A stretch of DNA of 64,000 nt. Source: Megalobrama amblycephala (Eukaryota > Chordata > Actinopteri > Cypriniformes > Xenocyprididae). The notes under the pieces were generated by a model, which did no database searches, was not told the DNA's origin, and worked only from the letters and a program-made list of their open reading frames with translations. Below are positions 62,763 to 64,000 of this stretch, piece by piece. Every line of letters begins with the position of its first letter. Within the stretch, counting starts at the first letter, position 1. The translations under genes were made by a program, and so were the position numbers. The stretch spans positions 3,434,001 to 3,498,000 of the forward strand of contig NC_063051.1 in NCBI RefSeq assembly GCF_018812025.1. Direction: 5' to 3'.

Positions 62763-63052
62763 GTGTGCTTGTTTTCATGATTTATGAGGACACAAATGTG
62801 TATAATGTCATGGGTATTACACTGGTATTACGATGTAAACATGAAATATGAGGACATTTCATGAGTCCTCATATTTAAAATAGCTTTAAAAACACACTAA
62901 ACAATGTTTTATTAAAAATGTAAAAATGCAGACAGTTTCCTGTGATGGGTAGAGTTAGGAGCAGAGTTAGTGTAGGGAGAGAGAATGTACAGTTTGTACA
63001 GTATAAAACCATTACGCCTATGGAGAGTCCTCACTGAGATAGTGAACCAGAC
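62763..63052 (+). repeat. Dispersed repeat next to TG array, copy 2
   Basis: Collinear with 29086-29330 (ACACAAATGTGTATAATG, TTTCCTGTGATGGGTAGAGT, TACAGTTTGTACAGTATAAA), and TG tracts flank both. Confidence 0.8.
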
Positions 63053-63962
63053 GTGTGTGTGAGTGTGTGTGTGTGAGTGTGTGTGTGTGTGTGTGTGTTT
63101 CATGAACTTAAACACTAAGCACATCCTGAAGTCTGAACCCATCAGTCGAACTCAGAAACAACTGATCCATGATGAAATGATCTGATGAACTTATGCAAAT
63201 GAAGATCATGTTTGATGAGAAACTGCCTCTGGATATATAGTCCAATCAGCGTCAAGTCACGTTCTGTGGAGTACCGCCTCTTTTTGGGGGATTTCACTGT
63301 GGCCGAGAATCACCCAGACTGTCCTCATAGACTTCCATACAAAGAATTTTTTTCGAACTGCAGGCACTGAAATACAATCTCTATGGGTTCCCGGAGGGTT
63401 CGCACTAATGTGCTTTCATCATCATTCTTAACCTTAACTTGTGCAGCTAAACATACCTCTATTAATAATCTTTAAGCTGAAGTGACATCCAATAATTTCC
63501 TCAGTGCATAACTTACATTTCACACACATATTCTGTAAATGTTGGAAAGCGAAGCCGTGAATGAGCACGAAACAGATGGAGCAAAATAGTTCTGACTAAA
63601 ATATACATTTTGCTCAAATATTTGTTGTTGGTGGTGAACATAAATGTGTCATATGTAGAATTCTAACCCTACAAGTAAATGTATTTTTATGATAGCAGTA
63701 AAATAGCCTAATAATTAGTCTTTAATTAGTTTTTATTAGTTTTTAGTTTTTTTACACATAATAAATACACTGTTACATTCACTGTTTGTTTTTATAGCCT
63801 TCAATATGAACATTGTTTGTAGGACAATATTGGGCAGGATGTGAAATAACATTTTTTAAATTAAATACATATTTTTCAAATAAAAATTTTTTAGAAAATA
63901 CTGAGGTTATAACGTATCTTGCTTTGCTATTCATCCCAAAAATACAGAGATATGAGTTTTTG

Positions 63963-63983
63963 GCCATATTGCCCAGCCCTACC
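63963..63983 (-). mobile_element. Terminus of a hAT-like element
   Basis: The minus strand reads GTAGGGCTGGGCAATATGGC, a common hAT-family end in fish genomes. The opposite end was not found within the window. Confidence 0.4.
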
Positions 63984-64000
63984 TTATGGCATGCTTTAAA

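Larger units (their letters stand above)
61922..64000 (-). other. hdac4 intron (incomplete), repeats only
   Basis: No further HDAC4 exon (for example the GLDPPMGDAEYLAAFR segment) was recognised. The stretch holds (TG)n arrays at 62650-62762 and 63052-63099, a ~290 bp repeat at 62763-63052 related to 29086-29330, and an element end at 63963-63983 (TAGGGCTGGGCAATATGG on the minus strand). Confidence 0.65.

Overview
This is vertebrate genomic DNA, almost certainly from a cyprinid-type (zebrafish/carp-like) fish. It holds the distal parts of two tail-to-tail chromatin genes with a transposon-rich interval of about 28 kb between them. Evidence for a fish is the protein sequence of the two genes, abundant hAT-type MITEs, a tRNA-derived SINE, L2-type LINEs, a DIRS-type YR retrotransposon, a Tc1 element and long (TG)n arrays.

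Positions 1-30142 (+ strand): kdm6a/UTX family (H3K27 demethylase). I could place 28 coding exons from 5034 to the stop at 29437-29439. They sum to 3966 nt (1321 codons plus stop) and every exon junction keeps frame. The TPR repeats (5034-9719), the Ser/Pro-rich linker (10036-16806), the JmjC core (21442-22997) and the C-terminal zinc module (23081-23468) are all present. The first coding exon(s), about 75 residues in the mammalian protein, lie before the window. The last coding exon is only 30 nt and follows a 5.9 kb intron that contains a ~700 bp TG/TCTG array and several hAT-like elements. A poly(A) signal lies at 30137.

Positions 30143-58073: no host gene is supported. This interval has two L2-type LINE copies (40352 and 46823), a Ty3/Gypsy gag-protease fragment (minus strand, 44446-46822) and a broken DIRS-type element whose inverted terminal repeats (42966 and 53084) bracket the Gypsy fragment and the second LINE. 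It also has a Tc1 element (56107-57700, TA duplication), microsatellites and a few candidate non-coding regulatory sites.

Positions 58074-64000 (- strand): 3' end of a class IIa histone deacetylase, best matching HDAC4. It has five exons (60091-61921), a ~2 kb 3' UTR and a poly(A) signal at 58074-58079. The rest of the gene lies beyond the window.

Both genes encode chromatin regulators: UTX removes H3K27 methylation and HDAC4 acts as a signal-regulated corepressor. Their adjacency is a matter of synteny, not an operon. I found no unknown protein system. The most unusual structures are the nested transposon assemblies, a 49-bp inverted duplication at a Gypsy junction, and the 30-nt terminal kdm6a exon behind a repeat-filled intron.
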